64,000 nt of DNA from contig NZ_KZ679038.1 of assembly GCF_003024195.1 (NCBI RefSeq), forward strand, positions 806,001 to 870,000. Direction: 5' to 3'. The translations under genes were made by a program, and so were the position numbers. The notes under the pieces are model-generated. The model was not told the DNA's origin. It did not search any database and worked only from the letters and a program-made list of their open reading frames with translations. This DNA comes from Streptomyces dioscori. Its GTDB lineage: Bacteria; Actinomycetota; Actinomycetes; Streptomycetales; Streptomycetaceae. Shown piece after piece: positions 42,324 to 52,410 of the stretch (position 1 is the first letter of the stretch; every line of letters begins with the position of its first letter).

Positions 42324-42442
42324 CGGCGTACGGGCGCGGGGCGGGGTCTCCCGACAGCCCGGCCCAGCTCGGGCCGACCCGGCCCGACCCGACCCACGGC
42401 GCCGCGTCCCGCCGCCCGCCCGGCCGCCGCGCCACACCTGCG

Positions 42443-43453
42443 CTAGCAACTCCGTGAGGGCTCCTGCGGAATCTGCAGGTTGCCTTCCAGCAGCGCGCTC
42501 CCGAGGGTGGTGGCGCTGTGATGCACGCTCTGTCCGCGGCGTTGCGTGACGATCAGGCCCGAGTCGCGCAGTGCCGCGGCGTGCTGCGAGACCGACGCCG
42601 GGGAGACCACGAGCCGCCGGGCCAGATCACTGGTCGACCCGCCGTGGTCCGCGACGGCCGCCAGCACATCGGCGCGGGTCCTCCCCAGCAGGGTGCCCAG
42701 CGCCTCCCGGGCGTCATGGCCCCTGCCGTCATCGGCCCGCGACCATCCGAGATCGTGGGCGACCGGATAGACGACCACGGGAGGAAGACCGGGGTCGCGC
42801 AGCGTGATGGGCGCCCGCCAGCAGAAGAAGGAGGGCAGCAACAGCAGACCGCGGCCGTCGAGACGGATGTCGCGGTCGTAGGCGCTGGCCACGGTCAGGA
42901 CACCGGGCTGCCAGCGCAGGGAGGGATGCAGGGTGGACAGCATGCCCTCGGTGCCCCCGTCCAGGAGTGCCCGCGCCCGCAGAGCGCGATCCGCTTCGAT
43001 CGCGTTCCTCACCTCGGCCCAGTACGGCCGCAGCGCGACGTCGTAGTAGCCGCGCAGGGCCGCGCCGAGGCTGCGCATCGCGTCGGAACCCGCCTCGGCC
43101 AGCGACAGGGTCCGCGCCCCGAGGTTGCGGGCCGCGGCGAGCCGGGCGATGTCACGTCTGAGGCCACCGCGCGGGGTGGACAGGACGGCGTCGATACCCG
43201 TTTCCAGTCCTCCTCGATCAGGCGCCGGAGTGAGGAAGTCGGCCGAATACCCGCGGGGCGGCGCCAGGTCGAGCAGCAGCCGGGTGCTGCCGGGCAGGCG
43301 GTTGCGGATACGCCGCTTCCACGCCCCGAAGACGACCGATCCGTCGTGCCCGCCGAGCAGATGCAGGCTGAGCAGCAGCTCCCAGAGCGGATCCGGGCCG
43401 CCCGCCATCCGGATACGGGCCATATCTGCGTCCGTGAAATGGAACTTGAGCAT
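42443..43453 (-). CDS. ArsR-like winged-helix transcriptional regulator
   Basis: In this 336-residue regulator the helix-turn-helix is C-terminal (about residues 250-325) and has the ArsR-like pattern TRADVLAAVADHGGSTSDLARRLVVSPASVSQHAAALRDSGLI followed by VTQRRGQSVHHSATTLG. The N-terminal 240 residues, beginning MLKFHFTDADMARIRMAGGPDPLWELL, form the helical sensor domain common to Streptomyces regulators of this type. GGGGGAA stands before the ATG. It is divergent from the polyphosphate kinase 2 gene across 326 bp. Ligand and targets unknown. Confidence 0.85.
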   Translation of the reverse strand: MLKFHFTDADMARIRMAGGPDPLWELLLSLHLLGGHDGSVVFGAWKRRIRNRLPGSTRLLLDLAPPRGYSADFLTPAPDRGGLETGIDAVLSTPRGGLRRDIARLAAARNLGARTLSLAEAGSDAMRSLGAALRGYYDVALRPYWAEVRNAIEADRALRARALLDGGTEGMLSTLHPSLRWQPGVLTVASAYDRDIRLDGRGLLLLPSFFCWRAPITLRDPGLPPVVVYPVAHDLGWSRADDGRGHDAREALGTLLGRTRADVLAAVADHGGSTSDLARRLVVSPASVSQHAAALRDSGLIVTQRRGQSVHHSATTLGSALLEGNLQIPQEPSRSC

Positions 43454-43779
43454 GGTTCCCCCGTGTGCGTTCCCTACGTGACTCGTCCCGTACCCACTTA
43501 AGAGCCGCCGGGCGAGACGGGAGTTGCACGAGGGCCGGGAACCGGGCGTGCATTGGCCGGATCCGTTCGGCCCGTCGTCAGTCAGGCGGCGGCTCGCGGC
43601 CGGGGATCTTTCCGTGAGGGAGCGCGTCCTCGGGGTACTTGTCGGACGGACACGGGACGGGCGGCCTTGACCGTTCCGAACGGCGCCGGCCGCTCGGCCG
43701 CGTGCCATTCTGACGGAGGCGGGACTCGTCCGCCGGTCCGTCGGCGGGCGCTGCCGCCCAGGCTACGAAGGGACCACAG
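43454..43779. other. Gene-free 326-bp divergent region
   Basis: This is the promoter region of the winged-helix regulator and ppk2. TTGACC at 43672-43677 is a possible -35 for ppk2, but I find no matching -10. No coding frame with normal codon bias and no strong palindrome were found. Confidence 0.5.
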
Positions 43780-44766
43780 GTGGCTGATCCTCTGAACGCG
43801 CCGGCCTCCGACGGCGGAGAAGAATCGTCCGTCGAGGCGGAGTTGCTGGCCGGGCTGCTGGTGAACGAGGAGCGACCCGAACAGCCCGTCCTGCTGGACG
43901 GCGAGGGCAAGCCCCTCGACACCTGGCGTGAGAACTACCCGTACGAGAAGAAGCTGCGCCGCCAGTCCTACGAGCGGCAGAAGCGGATCCTGCAGATCGA
44001 ACTCCTCAAGCTGCAGAAGTGGGTGCGGGACACCGGCCGGCGGGTCGTCGTGGTGTGCGAAGGGCGTGACGCGGCGGGCAAGGGTGGCACCATCAAGCGG
44101 TTCACCGAACGCCTGAACCCGCGCGGCGCCCATGTGGTGGCCCTGGACAAGCCCACCGAGAAGGAATCCGGGCAGTGGTACTTCCAGCGTTACGTCCCTC
44201 ATCTCCCGGGGGCCGGCGAGATCGTCTTCTTCGACCGGTCCTGGTACAACCGGGCCGGGGTCGAGCGCGTGATGGGTTTCTGCACCCCGGCCGAGTACCG
44301 GCTCTTCCACACGCAGGCGCCCGTCTTCGAGAAGATGCTCACCGACGAGGGCATCGTGCTGGTCAAGTTCTGGTTCTCGGTGTCGCGCGCCGAGCAGCGC
44401 ACCCGGTTCGCCATCCGCCAGATCGACCCCGTCCGGCAGTGGAAACTGTCCCCCACCGATCTGGCCTCCCTCGACCTGTGGGACGCCTACACGGAGGCGA
44501 AGGTCGACATGTTCCGCGCGACGGACACGCCGTACGCGCCATGGACCGTGGTGAAGAGCAACGACAAACGCCGTGCCCGCCTCGAAGCCATGCGCCATCT
44601 GCTGCTGCTCTGCGACTACACGGCGAAGGACGAGAAGGCCGTCGGCACGGCCGATCCACGCATCATCGGTTCCGCCAACACCCTCCTGGAAAGCGACGAG
44701 GAACCGACGGACCTCTCCCCCACCCCCTTGTCTCCCCACACCGAGGGGCCTGGGCGCCATCCCTAG
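43780..44766 (+). CDS. ppk2: Polyphosphate kinase 2
   Basis: The 328-residue PPK2 transfers phosphate between polyphosphate and nucleotides. Walker A is G95-R-D-A-A-G-K101-G in VCEGRDAAGKGGT, Walker B is D152 in IVFFDRSWYNRAG, and the lid region has the TWRENYPYEKKLRRQSYERQK and NDKRRARLEAMRHLL segments. Length and a single domain point to class I (ADP/GDP phosphorylation) or III. It has a 45-residue acidic N-terminal extension and a variable, proline-rich C-terminal tail. GAAGGG lies 8 bases before the GTG. Class cannot be settled from sequence alone. Confidence 0.93.
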   Translation: MADPLNAPASDGGEESSVEAELLAGLLVNEERPEQPVLLDGEGKPLDTWRENYPYEKKLRRQSYERQKRILQIELLKLQKWVRDTGRRVVVVCEGRDAAGKGGTIKRFTERLNPRGAHVVALDKPTEKESGQWYFQRYVPHLPGAGEIVFFDRSWYNRAGVERVMGFCTPAEYRLFHTQAPVFEKMLTDEGIVLVKFWFSVSRAEQRTRFAIRQIDPVRQWKLSPTDLASLDLWDAYTEAKVDMFRATDTPYAPWTVVKSNDKRRARLEAMRHLLLLCDYTAKDEKAVGTADPRIIGSANTLLESDEEPTDLSPTPLSPHTEGPGRHP

Positions 44767-44841
44767 GGGCGAGCGCGCTGTCCATGGAGGGAGCGAGCAG
44801 CGGCATCCCGGCATCGCCACCGGGCTGACCGGTCAGTCCCG

Positions 44842-46500
44842 TCAGGCCGGCAGACCTCGGAAGGTCGTGAGGAAAGCCTTGAGTGCCTGCTGGTTGGCCG
44901 CGTCCTCCCAGTCGTCGGCCGGTGCCGCCCAGCGGATCGAGAAGCCCTCGCCGCCCCCGATGAGGAACCCACGGCCGAAGGTACGCACCCGCGTGCCCTC
45001 CGACTCGTCGACCCATTCCATGTCCGCGGCCTCGCGGCCCTGGTACGTCGTCGCGCGGATCGCGCCCAGCCTGTCGTAACCGGACTCCTTTCGCAGCGAG
45101 GGCTCCACGGTGTCCCGCCACACGGCCACCGGGTCGGAGCCGACGCGCGTGCTGTAGGTGACGGCCAGTTCCCGCGGGTCGCCGTCCGCGCCGAAGACCA
45201 CCCGGTACGAGTCGTCCTCGGCGCGGTTCGTGCTGAGTCGCTGCCAGCCCTTGGGGAGGGCCACGGCGAAGCCCTCCGACGCCGTGAACACACGGAAGCC
45301 CGCCGGAAGCTTCCCCGAGGACGAGGACGAAGAAGAGGACGAAGAAGAGGGGGAAGGTGGGGAGGAGGAAGGAGAGGGGGGCGAGGACGCGGAGGGCGAG
45401 GGGGAGGTCGTGGGGGACGCGGTGCCGGACGACGGCGTACCCGCTCCGTCCTCGTCGCCTGTCGGGAGTACGGGGCCGGGGCGCGAGGCCGTCGCGTCGG
45501 TCGCCGAGACGTCGTCGCCCGATCCGTCGCCGGTCGCGGCGAGAGCGGTCATGGTCACGGCGACTACAGCGGCGACCGCGGTCCCGATGAGCGCCGCACG
45601 GCCGAGGTTCTTTCTTCCCCGGGCCAGGCCCAGCACGCCGTGGGCCGAGGCCCGCGACTGCGGAAGCGACCCTTCCGCGGCGGCCGGGTCGTCGTTCACG
45701 ATGCGGACGAGGGCGTCGCGGACCACGGGCCCGGTGAGCCGTTCGCGGGAGTCCTTGCGGAGCAGTCCCTGCATGGTCCGGGCGAGCGGGCCGGCGTGCC
45801 GAGGGCTGCGCAGCGGCAGCCTCACGATCGCCTTGAGGGTCGCCTCGGGCTGGCCGCGGTCCCGGAAGGGCGGGCGCCCCTCGGTCATCGTGTGGAGCAG
45901 CGCGCCCAGCGCCCACAGGTCGGCAGGCGAACCGTAGGCCTCGCCGCGGGCCTGCTCCGGGGACGCGTACGCCGGTGCGCCGATCCGTGCCCCGGGGCCG
46001 GCGCCCGCCAGTCCGTACCCGGAGACGACCACGCCGCCGTGGTCGCGCACGAACACCTGGCCGAGGCTCAGCTCACCGTGCACCAGGCCCGCGCCGTGCG
46101 CGGCCTCCAGCACGCCGAGGACGTCGAGCCCGATACGCGCGGCTGCCGCATGGTCGAGCGGCCCGTGCTGGTCCAGGAACTCCCCCAGGGGCATGCCGTC
46201 GATCCACTCGACGACCGTCCAAAGGCTGCCGTACTCCTCGACGACATCGATGACGCTCGCCACCGCGCCCGGACACCGCAGTCCCATCACCTCGGACGCG
46301 TGTCTGATCCGGGCGACGGCCGGCCCGGCCCGGTCCTCCCCCGGATCGGGCGGCAGCTGCGTCTGTGTCAGCAGCCGCGGGCGGGCGTACTCGATGTCCT
46401 CCCCGTACCAGCAGACGCAGCCCACTTCGTGGTGGACGACCTCCTGGAGCCGATACCTTCCGGCGACCAACTCATTTGCAGCGGCACCCGCGTTGCCCAT
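44842..46500 (-). CDS. Membrane protein with a degenerate protein-kinase domain (pseudokinase)
   Basis: The 552-residue protein has a PknB-like kinase fold at residues 1-275: YRLQEVVHHEVG start, WTVVEWIDGMPLGEFLDQHGPL, APAYASPEQARGEAYGSPADLWALGALLHTMTEGRPPF. Catalytic features are missing. There is no Gly-rich loop or VAIK lysine, HRD...N is H141-G-E-L-S-L-G-Q148, and DFG is S160-G-Y162. One membrane helix (about 301-322), an 80-residue S/P/T linker with an 11-serine run, and a 150-residue extracytoplasmic domain follow. Likely a scaffold or sensor, not an enzyme (inference). Confidence 0.88.
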   Translation of the reverse strand: MGNAGAAANELVAGRYRLQEVVHHEVGCVCWYGEDIEYARPRLLTQTQLPPDPGEDRAGPAVARIRHASEVMGLRCPGAVASVIDVVEEYGSLWTVVEWIDGMPLGEFLDQHGPLDHAAAARIGLDVLGVLEAAHGAGLVHGELSLGQVFVRDHGGVVVSGYGLAGAGPGARIGAPAYASPEQARGEAYGSPADLWALGALLHTMTEGRPPFRDRGQPEATLKAIVRLPLRSPRHAGPLARTMQGLLRKDSRERLTGPVVRDALVRIVNDDPAAAEGSLPQSRASAHGVLGLARGRKNLGRAALIGTAVAAVVAVTMTALAATGDGSGDDVSATDATASRPGPVLPTGDEDGAGTPSSGTASPTTSPSPSASSPPSPSSSPPSPSSSSSSSSSSSGKLPAGFRVFTASEGFAVALPKGWQRLSTNRAEDDSYRVVFGADGDPRELAVTYSTRVGSDPVAVWRDTVEPSLRKESGYDRLGAIRATTYQGREAADMEWVDESEGTRVRTFGRGFLIGGGEGFSIRWAAPADDWEDAANQQALKAFLTTFRGLPA

Positions 46501-46976
46501 GCGCCCATCCCTCGCTGAAGCCTCGCTCCCGGTCACCAGGAATACGCAGAGGGCCATGTCCCGCGTTCAAAGGATCCGCAATTGGTGGAATCGCCGAGGG
46601 CCGATGTGCTGCCGCGTCCTGTTCCGCGGGCGTCTCGTGAAAAATCTCCGGCGGAGTTCGGGCACACGAAAACGGCGGGAAAGCGGGACGTGTGACCTCC
46701 CCAGGCTCCACGTCCCGCTTTCCCGCGACATGGGGCCACTACCCGCACTCCCCGGGCTTACTCCCACCGGTGTTTCACCGTTGCTTCCCCGCACCTCCGC
46801 GCTGCTCCCCCGTAACTCCACCTCTGCTTCACCGTTTGAACCCGGCGCGTGGACCCGGCGTGTGGACGAGGCGTACGGACGCGGCATGGACACCGGCTGG
46901 AATTTCGCCGACAGCGGATGCGTAGGTTGCGAAAGAGGGGGTACATGCGGGCGAGCACCGGGGGAGGTCGGACTGC
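46501..46976. other. Gene-free 476-bp divergent region
   Basis: This is the promoter region between the pseudokinase and the RsbW-like gene. It contains a perfect 18-bp inverted repeat (listed separately) and CACCG/TTTCACCG-like direct motifs around 46770-46840. No frame here has convincing coding bias. A small RNA is possible but not shown. Confidence 0.6.
46675..46726. repeat. Perfect 18-bp inverted repeat with 16-base loop
   Basis: The arms GCGGGAAAGCGGGACGTG (46675-46692) and its exact complement (46709-46726) flank a 16-base spacer. The element is far stronger than any terminator needed here and lies between two divergent genes. It could be an operator, the hairpin of an unseen RNA, or a mobile-repeat relic. 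Confidence 0.85.
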
Positions 46977-47447
46977 ATGGAATCGTTGATCAAGGGCGGA
47001 GGCCGTATGGCACCGCAGCGTGGCCGTATGGAGACCACTGTTGCTCTGGAAGGCGATTCGCTCTGCATCGCCGAGGCCCGTCATCTCGCGGCCGACTTCC
47101 TGTCACAGGCCCAGGCCGAACACGGCGTGCCGGTCACGGCCCGGGCGATGGACCTGACCCAGCTGGTGGTGAGCGAGCTGGTCACCAACGCCCTGAAGTA
47201 CGCGCCGGGGCCGGTCCTGCTCGCTCTGCGGATCGTCGGCGGCCTGCTTGAGGTGGCCGTCTGGGACAGCGATCCGGTACTGCCGGTGGCCAGGGCGGCG
47301 GACCCCGGACGGGTGGGCCAGCACGGCCTGGAGATCGTCATGGCCATCTGCGAGGGCTTCGAGGTCCGAAGAGAGCCGGTCGGCAAACACATCACGGCCC
47401 GGATCGGGCTGCTCGCCGACACCCACGCCGACGTCGACACCCGCTGA
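46977..47447 (+). CDS. RsbW-like ATP-binding anti-sigma-type kinase
   Basis: The 156-residue single HATPase_c_2 domain has the N box DLTQLVVSELVTNALKYA, the adjacent WDSDPVLP and the ATP-lid G...GQHGLEIVMAICEGF. Such proteins bind sigma factors or phosphorylate STAS partners. GGGGGAGG lies before the ATG. It is encoded alone, with no sigma or STAS gene adjacent, like many orphan Streptomyces copies. The upstream region holds a strong inverted repeat. Tandem repeats lie downstream, before the convergent snapalysin gene. Confidence 0.9.
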   Translation: MESLIKGGGRMAPQRGRMETTVALEGDSLCIAEARHLAADFLSQAQAEHGVPVTARAMDLTQLVVSELVTNALKYAPGPVLLALRIVGGLLEVAVWDSDPVLPVARAADPGRVGQHGLEIVMAICEGFEVRREPVGKHITARIGLLADTHADVDTR

Positions 47448-47542
47448 CCGGCGTGCTCGGGCCGACCGGGACTTCGCACCGGGCCCGTACGCCCCGGCCC
47501 GGTGCGCGGCATCCGCTCCGGGGCGTACGGCTGTCCCTGCCC

Positions 47543-47657
47543 GACGTTCCTCAGTCCGTCGCCCTTCGTGAGTCCGACGCTCCTCGCGAGCCCGACGTTC
47601 CTCGGTCCGTCGCCCCTCGCGAGGCCGACGCTTCTCGGTCGGACGTTCCTCGTGTCC
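47543..47657. repeat. Imperfect tandem repeat of about 50 bp
   Basis: Alternating units begin GACGTTCCTC (47543, 47594, 47642) and GACGCTCCTC or GACGCTTCTC (47576, 47627). Together they form two about 50-bp copies and part of a third, downstream of the RsbW-like gene and convergent with snapalysin. Confidence 0.8.
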
Positions 47658-47696
47658 GGTGACCCGGTGCGCGTCGAGTCGGTCCGCGATGTCGAG

Positions 47697-48269
47697 TCAG
47701 TCCACGATCATGACGCCGACCGGTACCGCTCCGGCCGTCCGCGCCAGCTCACCGCCGAAGTTGCCCTCGACCTCGGACTTCTCGGCCGCGTTCGGGTACG
47801 GGTTCGTGCACGCGACTCCCGCGCTGGAACCGGACATCAGGCTGGTGCACGGGCCGGGCTTGCGGTCCGGCAGACCGAGGATGTGCCCCAGCTCGTGGGC
47901 GGAGATGCGGATCGTGTTGTAGCCCTGATCCACCGCCTGCCGTCCGATGTAGACGGTCCCGTTGCCCAGCGAGGTGGTCAGCGCGCGGGGCCAGCCGTTG
48001 TCCGCCAGGACCCGGATGTTGGCGCGCTGTCCGGACGCGACGGGCTGCAGTTCGACGGCGTCGACGCTTTCGTTCCAGATCGCGGCGCCTCGGTCCACCG
48101 CGGTCCTGAACTCCGCGGAACCGCTCGCGTCGTAGGTCACGACCCGGGCGGCGACCAGGTGGTCCGCGACCGGGGCCGGGGCCGGGGCGGCCACGGCCTG
48201 GCCACTCAGCAGGGAAAAGGTGACCGCCAGGGCGGCGGCGAGTCCACCGGTCAGCTTACGGACGTGCAT
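47697..48269 (-). CDS. snpA: Snapalysin-family secreted zinc metalloprotease
   Basis: The 190-residue prepro-enzyme has a Sec signal peptide (VRKLTGGLAAALAVTFSLL, cleavage near AVAA). A very short pro-region is followed by the M7 metalloprotease with the zinc motif H-E-x-x-H-x-x-G-x-x-D in SAHELGHILGLPDRKPGPC and later SLMSGSS. Streptomyces small neutral protease degrades milk protein. AAGGAGG lies 8 bases before the ATG. The LysR activator gene usually found beside snpA is absent; the neighbours are ribosomal-protein and RsbW-like genes. Confidence 0.93.
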   Translation of the reverse strand: MHVRKLTGGLAAALAVTFSLLSGQAVAAPAPAPVADHLVAARVVTYDASGSAEFRTAVDRGAAIWNESVDAVELQPVASGQRANIRVLADNGWPRALTTSLGNGTVYIGRQAVDQGYNTIRISAHELGHILGLPDRKPGPCTSLMSGSSAGVACTNPYPNAAEKSEVEGNFGGELARTAGAVPVGVMIVD

Positions 48270-48411
48270 GGTCGACCTCCTTGTGGGGGGAAGGTAGTCG
48301 TGCACATGACATGACATTCCCTGGCTCCCTGCCCAGCGAGGACGGCTGCCAATCCGTCAATCCGGCCGCGTTCGACCGGCGACCGAGGCGCCGGCACGAC
48401 CGTGACGCGGA

Positions 48412-48447
48412 CAGGGCCCGGCTCCCCTGTCCGGGGGCCGGGCCCTG
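48412..48447 (-). terminator. Terminator of the zinc-free ribosomal protein operon
   Basis: CAGGGCCCGGC (48412-48422) pairs with GCCGGGCCCTG (48437-48447) around a 14-base loop. It starts 18 bases beyond the L36 stop and precedes snpA. Confidence 0.75.
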
Positions 48448-48464
48448 CGGTGTGCCGCGCCGCG

Positions 48465-48587
48465 TCAGCCCTGACGGGCCTTGAAACGCGGCTCCTTCTT
48501 GTTGATCACGAAGACCACACCCCGTCGGCGCACCACCTGCGCTCCGGGCTTGGACTTCAGCGAACGCAACGACTTGCGCACCTTCAT
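48465..48587 (-). CDS. rpmJ: Ribosomal protein L36, cysteine-free (type B)
   Basis: The 40-residue protein [15 protein letters not shown]...[21 protein letters not shown] matches type B L36. Ordinary L36 carries a C-x-x-C...C...H zinc site, but here no cysteine is present. AGGAG lies 10 bases before the ATG. It is the last gene of the L33-L31-L36 set, 120 bp after L31, with tandem repeats in between. Zinc-sparing paralogues of this kind replace zinc-containing copies when zinc is scarce (established for Streptomyces and other bacteria). Confidence 0.9.
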   Translation of the reverse strand: MKVRKSLRSLKSKPGAQVVRRRGVVFVINKKEPRFKARQG

Positions 48588-48624
48588 GACTGCGTTCTCC
48601 TTCCGCGAGAACTCCGACAGGTCG

Positions 48625-48720
48625 TCATCGACTCGTCGGTTCAGCGACTCATCGAGTCATCGACTTGCCAGTTCACCGACTCATCGGACTGTCGGGTCGT
48701 CGACTCGTCAGTTCGCCGAC
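48625..48720. repeat. Imperfect 32-bp tandem repeat in the L31-L36 gap
   Basis: Units at 48625-48656 and 48657-48688 (TCATCGACTYGYCRGTTCA...ACTCATCG form) and a partial unit at 48697-48720 run through the L31 stop codon. Arms such as CGACTCATCGAGTCATCG can pair, so a structured spacer between the genes is likely. Confidence 0.75.
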
Positions 48721-48965
48721 GCCGTACGGCCGTACCGCCGCTCGAACCGCTCCACCCGGCCCGCGCTGTCGACGACCCGCGCGGTTCCCGTGTAGAAGGG
48801 GTGGCTGGCCGACGAGACCTCCACGTCGATCAGCGGATAGGTGTTGCCGTCCTGCCACTCGATCGTCGCCGTCGAGGGCGCGGTCGAGCGGGTGAGGAAC
48901 GTGGCGTCCGAGGCGCGGTCACGGAAGACGACCGGGCGGGACACGGGATGAATACCGAGCTTCAT
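48708..48965 (-). CDS. rpmE2: Ribosomal protein L31, cysteine-free (type B)
   Basis: The 85-residue type B L31 begins [20 protein letters not shown], with [16 protein letters not shown], the family [18 protein letters not shown] and [18 protein letters not shown]. It lacks all four zinc-binding cysteines of L31A. AAGGAAGG lies before the ATG. It is the second gene of the L33-L31-L36 operon. In Streptomyces coelicolor the equivalent paralogues are induced by zinc starvation through Zur (known), but I find no good Zur box here. Confidence 0.95.
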   Translation of the reverse strand: MKLGIHPVSRPVVFRDRASDATFLTRSTAPSTATIEWQDGNTYPLIDVEVSSASHPFYTGTARVVDSAGRVERFERRYGRTASAN

Positions 48966-49011
48966 GGGGTTTCCTTCCTTACAGCCGTACCCCGAAGGGC
49001 AGCGGCCTGGT

Positions 49012-49176
49012 TCATCGCTCCTCGCGGAAGAGAACGTGCTCCCCCGCCACCCGGTCGTACTTACGCAGGACCAGTCGGTCAGGGTCGTTCAGACGGCTCT
49101 TCCGCGTCACATAGGTCGCACCGGTTCCGGCCGTGGACTTCAACGTCACCACCGGACGCGTACCTCTGGCAGCCAT
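49012..49176 (-). CDS. rpmG: Ribosomal protein L33, cysteine-free
   Basis: The 54-residue L33 begins [19 protein letters not shown] and ends VLFREER, with the typical [21 protein letters not shown]. No cysteine is present, so it is the zinc-free form. AAAGGAGG lies 7 bases before the ATG. It is first in the operon, 46 bp before L31, and its promoter matches the sigma-R consensus. The usual companions L28 and S14 are absent. Confidence 0.95.
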   Translation of the reverse strand: MAARGTRPVVTLKSTAGTGATYVTRKSRLNDPDRLVLRKYDRVAGEHVLFREER

Positions 49177-49243
49177 GAACGCCTCCTTTCACACCCCCGG
49201 CACCCACCTCGATTGATGGGGCCATGTCATTCACGAGCGGTAC

Positions 49244-49269
49244 AACCGGGCACCCGGTGGATGTATTCC
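49244..49269 (-). promoter_or_regulatory. Sigma-R-type promoter of the L33-L31-L36 operon
   Basis: On the minus strand GGAAT (49269-49265) is followed by 18 bases and GTT (49246-49244), exactly the consensus GGAAT-N18-GTT of Streptomyces SigR. A GG precedes the GGAAT. The L33 start is about 68 bases downstream of the -10 element. Confidence 0.6.
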
Positions 49270-49298
49270 CCCATTCCACCGAGGGCCCGACCCGCTGA

Positions 49299-51375
<2,077 letters not shown>

Positions 51376-52338
51376 CGCCGGACGCCGGCCCCGGTCGCCG
51401 AGGCGGCCTGGTCCGGTTACGAGGGTCAGCACACGGCGCCGCGCGTCCTCGCACGGACGAAGGTCCAGGTGGCGGCCGACGGCTCGGTGACCGTCCCGCT
51501 GCGCGGCCTGCACAAGATGTCCGCCTGCCGGATCGTCCTGACCCCGGGCGGCTCGGGCACCCCGGCCCCCGCCGTCGTCCCGTGGACCGGCTCGTACGAG
51601 GCCACGCCGGCGGACCTCGGCGGGAAGCCGTCCTTCGACTATTCCTCCTCCGCCGGTGTCGGCACGGGCGACCTGGTCCTGCGCGCGGGCGACCAGGCCG
51701 TCTTCGATGTCTACGCGCCCCGCGACGGGTACAGCACGGTGGTCCCGCAGGCCTCGGCGGCGGTGCGGCTCGGTCTGCACGGGGAGACGGTGACGGCGGC
51801 GCCCGGACAGCCGCCGCGGCTGTATCTCGTGGCGGGCAACAACCGCGTCCGGGCCACGGCCGATCACGCCGCCGTCCGCTCGCTCGACGTCTCCGGCGCC
51901 GGTTCGACCGCCGGCACGCTCTCCTACGAGGATGCCTCGGCGACCCTGGCGGGCGGGGCCAGGCTCGTCGACTCCGTGTACGCCTCCGCCGGTTCGTACA
52001 TCGGCGACCTCGGCAACAGCGCTTCCAGCACTGCCGAGTTCACGGTGGACGCGGCCAAGGCCGGTCGCCATGTCCTGGTCGTGCACTACGCGCACAACGA
52101 CCGGCGCGACAACGGGCACGCCTACAACACGGACATCATGTCCCGTACGGCCGACATCACGGTGGGCGCCGCCGCACCCGTCAGGGCCACCTTCAAGAAC
52201 ACCTAGGGGTGGCACGACTACTGGACGCTGAGTGTCCCCGTGGACCTGAGAAAGGGCCCCAACAAGGTGACCTTCGCGAACGCGAGCGCCTGGGCGCCGG
52301 ACATCGACCGGATCGAACTGGGCCGGGTCATCGGCTGA
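51376..52338 (+). pseudogene. Truncated C-terminal carbohydrate-binding part of a glycoside hydrolase
   Basis: A plus-strand frame without a start (EAAWSGYEGQHTAPRVLART from about 51400) reads through beta-sandwich segments GSYEATPADLGGKPSFDYSS, VFDVYAPRDGYSTVV and a CBM35-like module (AGSYIGDLGNSASSTAEFTVDAA). It meets an in-frame TAG at 52204-52206, and the reading then resumes in frame (GWHDYWTLSVP...DIDRIELGRVIG) to a TGA at 52336-52338. The catalytic domain is missing. It abuts the decayed alpha-galactosidase tail to tail with a sharp junction, as expected for an old deletion. Confidence 0.8.
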
Positions 52339-52410
52339 GCTCCCCAAACTGAGCGTAAGGGTCCTGCGAAGCAAGGTTTCAGGCGGGGCCAGAGCGTTAA
52401 GGTTCGCAAT

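Noticed and set aside
49177..49243. Zur box in front of the zinc-free ribosomal proteins
   Set aside because: The closest sequence (TGAATGACAT area) departs too far from the TGAAAATGATTTTCA-like consensus to call.
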